Shown here in pieces: positions 61,017-64,000 of a DNA stretch of 64,000 nt. Every line of letters starts with the position of its first letter. Within the stretch, counting starts at the first letter, position 1. Source of the stretch: Alphaproteobacteria bacterium (lineage in GTDB: Bacteria > Pseudomonadota > Alphaproteobacteria > Sphingomonadales > Kordiimonadaceae); the NCBI GenBank assembly GCA_006226495.1, contig SBGU01000013.1:54268-118267 (forward strand), written 5' to 3'. The position numbers were made by a program, and so were the translations under genes. The notes beneath the pieces were generated by a model. The model saw only the letters and a program-made list of their open reading frames with translations. It ran no database searches and had not been told where the DNA came from.

Positions 61017-62990
61017 TTAGAAGTGGAAGCCCACACCCAGCATGAAGCGGCTGTCCGCCTTGAAAGGCGACAGGCCGGCTGCATCGTTCGATGTCAGGTT
61101 CTCGCCTTTCGCCCACAGCGACAGGCCGCTGTCGAACGCATAGGCCAGACGGGCATCCACCGTCACGTTGCCGCCAAGGTCCGCATAAGCGGTGCCACCC
61201 GGAATGCGCTGTTGGGTCGAAGACCGGTAACGACCTACAAGATACGCGTTCCACGGGCCGTCCACATAGTCGAACTTGACATTCACCTTGTGCGCCGGCG
61301 TACCGTCGTCGAGCGTCAGGTTGACGGCAGCCGAAGCGGTCAGGAAATCTTCCTTGACGTCGGTCCAGGTATAGTTGACCTGCCAGCCCAGCTTGTCATC
61401 AAGCGCACGGCCGTTCAGGGTCGCCTCGATGGCATAGGTCTTGAAGTCGCCGATAACACCTTCGGTAATCAGCACAAACGGATAGTCCGCCGTCGGCAGA
61501 TGCACGATCACGTTCTGGCCCGCCGCCAGGAAGTCAGAGACCTTGGTCAGCGATCCGGTCAGGTTGAAACCGCCGTTGAGCGCCGGAACCGTGCGGTCAA
61601 AGGCAATTTCGTAAGACTGGTTGATGGACGCCCCCAGGAACGGGCTGCCGGCATAATAGCTGCCGGTACCGACATCGACCGATGCGCCGAAGCCGACAAG
61701 GGCCGGCGACTGCACGCCACGGGCCATGCCGACTCGCACACGCGTCTGATCATCAATCACATAACCGAGCGACGAATTGTAGCTGAGTTCGGTCGCCGAC
61801 CGATCATAATCGTCCACCGTATAGGGGAACCGGCTGTCGCCGATCGGGCCATGGCCCAGGTTCAGACGGTCGACACGCAGGGCGTTGGTCAGGGTCAATT
61901 GTTGCGACATCTGCCATTCCCACATACCGCTTGCGGAATAGACGTCATAATAGGTCTGGCCGCCGGCACCTTCCGACTGATATTCGTCGCGACGATATTC
62001 GAGGCCCAGCCGTATGCTGTGGGCGGCGCCAACCTTGAACAGGTCCTCAAGCTTGGCCACCACCACATCGCTCGAGCTGGACGACAGGCCAAGAGTGGTC
62101 TGTTCCATGCTGTTCTTGTAAACCATGGCCTTGATCAGGCCCGCCTTGGTGTCGGCCGCAAGCGTGCCACTGAGGCCTTCGAGCGTGGTTTCGAAATTAT
62201 AGAGGCTATAGCCATATGCCTGGTTGTTGAGCTCGCTCTTGGCATAGGTGTAGCTTGCGCCGGCCCGGATATTGTCGGCCACCTGCGCTGTCAGTTCCGC
62301 AGAGAAATTCTCGCGCAACGGCTTGTGGACCGAACTGGGTTCGATTTCTTCCCAGTCATCTTCACTGGCGGTACCACCGGACACTTTGACGGCAGCCTTT
62401 TCACCCAGCTTCACGGTTCCCATCAGCGACAGCGCATAGCTGTCCCCGGTGCCGCCTTCGGCACTGCCACTGAAACTGTTGCCCTTGTTCAGCGGATCGA
62501 CCGTGATGATATTGACCACGCCGGCCACGGCGTTGAAGCCAAAAAGCGCGCTGTTCGGGCCCTTCACGACCTCGATCTGCTGGATTTCGCCGACTTCCAC
62601 GCTCAAGAGGTTCCAGTCGGTATAGCCATAGTGGTCGAGATAGGCCTGCCGGCCGTTCACCAGCACCAGAAGGCGCGGGTTCAGGGGCATGTTGGCACCG
62701 CGGATACCCACATCGCGCTGGCCGGTAGCATAGCGGTTGACATCGATACCCGCATAATTCTGCAAAATATCGGGAATGGTGCGTGCACCCGAACGACGCA
62801 GTTCATCACCAGTGATGATGACCATGGAGGCCGGGGCTTCGGATTGGCGCTGCGGCTTGCCGGTCGCGCTCGTCGTCACGGGCTCGCCAAACAGCTCCTG
62901 CAGGTCGCCGTAATTCACGGCCTGGGCGAAGGCCGTGCCAGTCAGGCCAAGGGGCAACAGCACAGAAGCTGTCATTACAAATTTATTCAT
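61017..62990 (-). CDS. TonB-dependent receptor of the YfiR-linked type
   Basis: A 657-residue TonB-dependent receptor. After the signal peptide (ending AFAQ) comes LQELFGEPVTTSATGK, then MVIITGDELRRSG and a plug with LNPRLLVLVNGRQAY and VEVVKGPNSALFGFNAVAG. The barrel ends in GVGFHF. The opening LxxLFxEPVTT and the GDELRRSGART style mark the receptor subtype that is usually encoded beside a YfiR/DUF4154 protein and a signalling protein. Here the YfiR-like gene is 45 bases upstream and a chemoreceptor gene is downstream, so a signalling rather than a bulk-nutrient role is likely. AGGAG precedes the start at a ten-base distance. Confidence 0.88.
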   Translation of the reverse strand: MNKFVMTASVLLPLGLTGTAFAQAVNYGDLQELFGEPVTTSATGKPQRQSEAPASMVIITGDELRRSGARTIPDILQNYAGIDVNRYATGQRDVGIRGANMPLNPRLLVLVNGRQAYLDHYGYTDWNLLSVEVGEIQQIEVVKGPNSALFGFNAVAGVVNIITVDPLNKGNSFSGSAEGGTGDSYALSLMGTVKLGEKAAVKVSGGTASEDDWEEIEPSSVHKPLRENFSAELTAQVADNIRAGASYTYAKSELNNQAYGYSLYNFETTLEGLSGTLAADTKAGLIKAMVYKNSMEQTTLGLSSSSSDVVVAKLEDLFKVGAAHSIRLGLEYRRDEYQSEGAGGQTYYDVYSASGMWEWQMSQQLTLTNALRVDRLNLGHGPIGDSRFPYTVDDYDRSATELSYNSSLGYVIDDQTRVRVGMARGVQSPALVGFGASVDVGTGSYYAGSPFLGASINQSYEIAFDRTVPALNGGFNLTGSLTKVSDFLAAGQNVIVHLPTADYPFVLITEGVIGDFKTYAIEATLNGRALDDKLGWQVNYTWTDVKEDFLTASAAVNLTLDDGTPAHKVNVKFDYVDGPWNAYLVGRYRSSTQQRIPGGTAYADLGGNVTVDARLAYAFDSGLSLWAKGENLTSNDAAGLSPFKADSRFMLGVGFHF

Positions 62991-63035
62991 CGGGGTAACT
63001 CCTGGAAATACGCTTCAGCGGACGCGCGCGGCGGC

Positions 63036-63581
63036 TCAGCGTTCTTTGACCATCATCAGAAAGGCTGCGCCGAATTGCAGGCCGGCGGCCGCGGTTGCGG
63101 ACTTGCTCACCACAATCGAAACCTTGGGTTTCGATTCGACCCCCACCGAACACTGATCGGTGTTCACGCAGTTCATATCGTTGGAAATGGTCAGAATCCC
63201 GCGGCTCGCAGCCGCGCCGGCAACAGCAGACATGCCACCGCCCACGCCGTGTGCAAGGAACACGACCCGAACATCGGAAAGCTTGTCCAGCTCACCAACG
63301 GGCACCAGCTTGGGCTTCAGCGTACCGCTCTTGATCTTGAGCCCGTTCCCAAGGGCTGCAAAGATATTGTCGGCGTCGGCTTTGGATGCCGGATTGGCCG
63401 GGTCGAATACAATCGCTGTCAGGATATCACCTTCCAGCGCAGGCTGTACAAATGCAGCCGCCTTTGCACCGACCTGAACGTCCAGAACCGTTGTTTCTGC
63501 ATATGCAGATGCCTGTATCCCAGTTACAAGCCCTGCGAGTCCCGCCAAATAAAAAGCAAGACTTCTTACCTCTTTTTTCAT
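63036..63581 (-). CDS. YfiR-like (DUF4154) periplasmic protein
   Basis: A 181-residue exported protein with a signal peptide (ending SAYAE, about residue 28). The rest fits the YfiR/HmsC pattern: two Rossmann-like beta/alpha halves and the closing block (SRGILTISND, then VSIVVSKSATAAAGLQFGAAFLM) that matches the family's 'vLTvsd ... IrFeIN...A..AGL.isS.LL' ending. The Cys pair in NCVNTDQC resembles the redox disulphide of YfiR. YfiR restrains a diguanylate cyclase in Pseudomonas; here the downstream signalling gene is a chemoreceptor. The ATG at 63581 is chosen; a GTG three codons earlier is possible. The assignment is by pattern and context, not strong identity. Confidence 0.62.
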   Translation of the reverse strand: MKKEVRSLAFYLAGLAGLVTGIQASAYAETTVLDVQVGAKAAAFVQPALEGDILTAIVFDPANPASKADADNIFAALGNGLKIKSGTLKPKLVPVGELDKLSDVRVVFLAHGVGGGMSAVAGAAASRGILTISNDMNCVNTDQCSVGVESKPKVSIVVSKSATAAAGLQFGAAFLMMVKER

Positions 63582-63908
63582 TGGATACACCTATCATGTG
63601 AAATAACGTGTACCCCTCAAGCAACTCAACAATTAGTTTTAAAAACATAATATAGGGTTAACAGGAAAAAATGTTTAAGGTTAATTTTGTTTAACCTTAA
63701 AAACAGACAGAACTTCTGGAAAAATAGAAATTCTTGCCCAGACTTTTATTGCCCGCCAAGCGGTCGCCAATCAAAACCCTGACGCGAAAACGCTATCAAT
63801 GGATTCGACACTTGGGGCACGACGGGGCGGGCAAGGCAGGGGCCGAACCTGTCGACACCCGCCTATTTTTTTGTCATCCCCCTATTCGGGTGGACCAAAC
63901 GGTGTGCC
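63582..63908. other. AT-rich spacer with promoter region and palindrome
   Basis: This 327-base stretch has clearly lower GC than the rest of the window. It contains an 11-base-arm palindrome at 63674-63701 and is otherwise without a credible gene. The minus-strand promoter of the YfiR-like operon should be here, near 63610-63670. Confidence 0.55.
63674..63701. promoter_or_regulatory. perfect AT-rich palindrome upstream of the YfiR-like gene
   Basis: TTTAAGGTTAA (63674-63684) is the exact reverse complement of TTAACCTTAAA (63691-63701), with a six-base spacer. A related GGTTAAC lies at 63656-63662. Its position about 100 bases before the start codon fits an operator; it could also be a terminator for the gene beyond 63909, because T/A runs flank it. 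Confidence 0.5.
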
Positions 63909-64000
63909 CTAGAAGACAAAGTCGCTGGTATCGATATCGCCGGCATTCTGGCCGACCAGAAGGATGGTATTGCCGCTGCCATCATCCACCAGCACGTCCG
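63909..64000 (-). CDS. C-terminal end of a large repeat/calcium-binding-type exported protein (partial)
   Basis: Only the last 30 codons are in the window; the gene continues past base 64000. They encode ...VLVDDGSGNTILLVGQNAGDIDTSDFVF and stop at TAG. This type of ending (Asp/Gly-rich strand, then D-I-D-x-x-D-F-x-F) is typical of large secreted proteins with VCBS/RTX-like beta repeats. The assignment to that class is by ending pattern only. Confidence 0.5.
   Translation of the reverse strand, partial: DVLVDDGSGNTILLVGQNAGDIDTSDFVF

Noticed and set aside
1..64000. Prophage, integrative element or IS boundaries
   Set aside because: No integrase, transposase, tRNA-end duplication or phage structural gene is seen. 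Apart from two AT-rich patches the composition is even.

Overview
The window is GC-rich DNA, probably from a free-living aerobic alphaproteobacterium. I infer this from three SusC-independent TonB-dependent receptors with N-terminal TonB boxes, a cyanide-insensitive bd-oxidase subunit followed by a DUF2474 peptide, Tat-exported dipeptidases, a DgcN/DgcA pair, and many CoA-pathway genes. The taxon is inferred from gene content and not proven. I see no rRNA or tRNA gene, CRISPR array, insertion sequence or prophage.

Region 1 (1-22.98 kb) is accessory catabolism. After the end of a bd-oxidase operon come a thiolase, a TonB receptor, two limonene-epoxide-hydrolase-like proteins and a feruloyl-CoA-synthase-like ligase. 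Next is a tightly packed minus-strand operon (SDR, DAP-dehydrogenase-like protein, carotenoid/stilbene oxygenase, DUF1295 reductase, NTF2-like, SDR, NTF2-like). It is followed by a tandem-duplicated HxlR regulator, a second acyl-CoA ligase, an SCPx-type thiolase, an HCCA-isomerase-like protein and a nitronate monooxygenase. Together these look like a route that cleaves a C=C bond, activates the product to a CoA ester and shortens it by thiolysis; the substrate is unknown. A 19-nt motif (GTATNNTTWTGMAAGTWAY) recurs in front of nearly every transcription unit here and nowhere else that I noticed, so the genes look like one regulon. An ABC-F ATPase and an AT-rich orphan membrane protein are interspersed. 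A 0.6-kb nest of intergenic palindromic repeats lies at 5.3-5.9 kb.

Region 2 (23.17-30.19 kb) is one 2338-residue gene. It has a STAND-type NTPase (P-loop, Walker B, SR sensor, winged helix with an IHD motif), about 1000 residues of helical scaffold, and about 830 residues that read as roughly eleven degenerate cold-shock/OB-fold-like modules. It stands alone and is the best candidate for an undescribed system.

Region 3 (30.18-36.2 kb) holds ordinary genes: a lipoprotein lipase, a pirin with a divergent LysR regulator, a TauE/SafE transporter, a Gfo/Idh/MocA oxidoreductase and an ArsR-like regulator.

Region 4 (36.3-59.0 kb) is a single-direction locus for importing and dismantling peptides that contain D-amino acids, by inference from its families: TonB receptor, two N-acyl-D-amino-acid deacylase-family enzymes, a YkvI-type permease, DgcN and DgcA for D-glutamate, two serine beta-lactamase-fold hydrolases with membrane tails, two Tat-exported M19 dipeptidases, an alpha/beta hydrolase and two amidohydrolases. 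A GntR regulator is divergent from it.

Region 5 (59.0-64 kb) is a probable YfiR-like / TonB receptor / methyl-accepting chemotaxis protein operon. Past an AT-rich spacer lies the C-terminal end of another protein that runs off the window.
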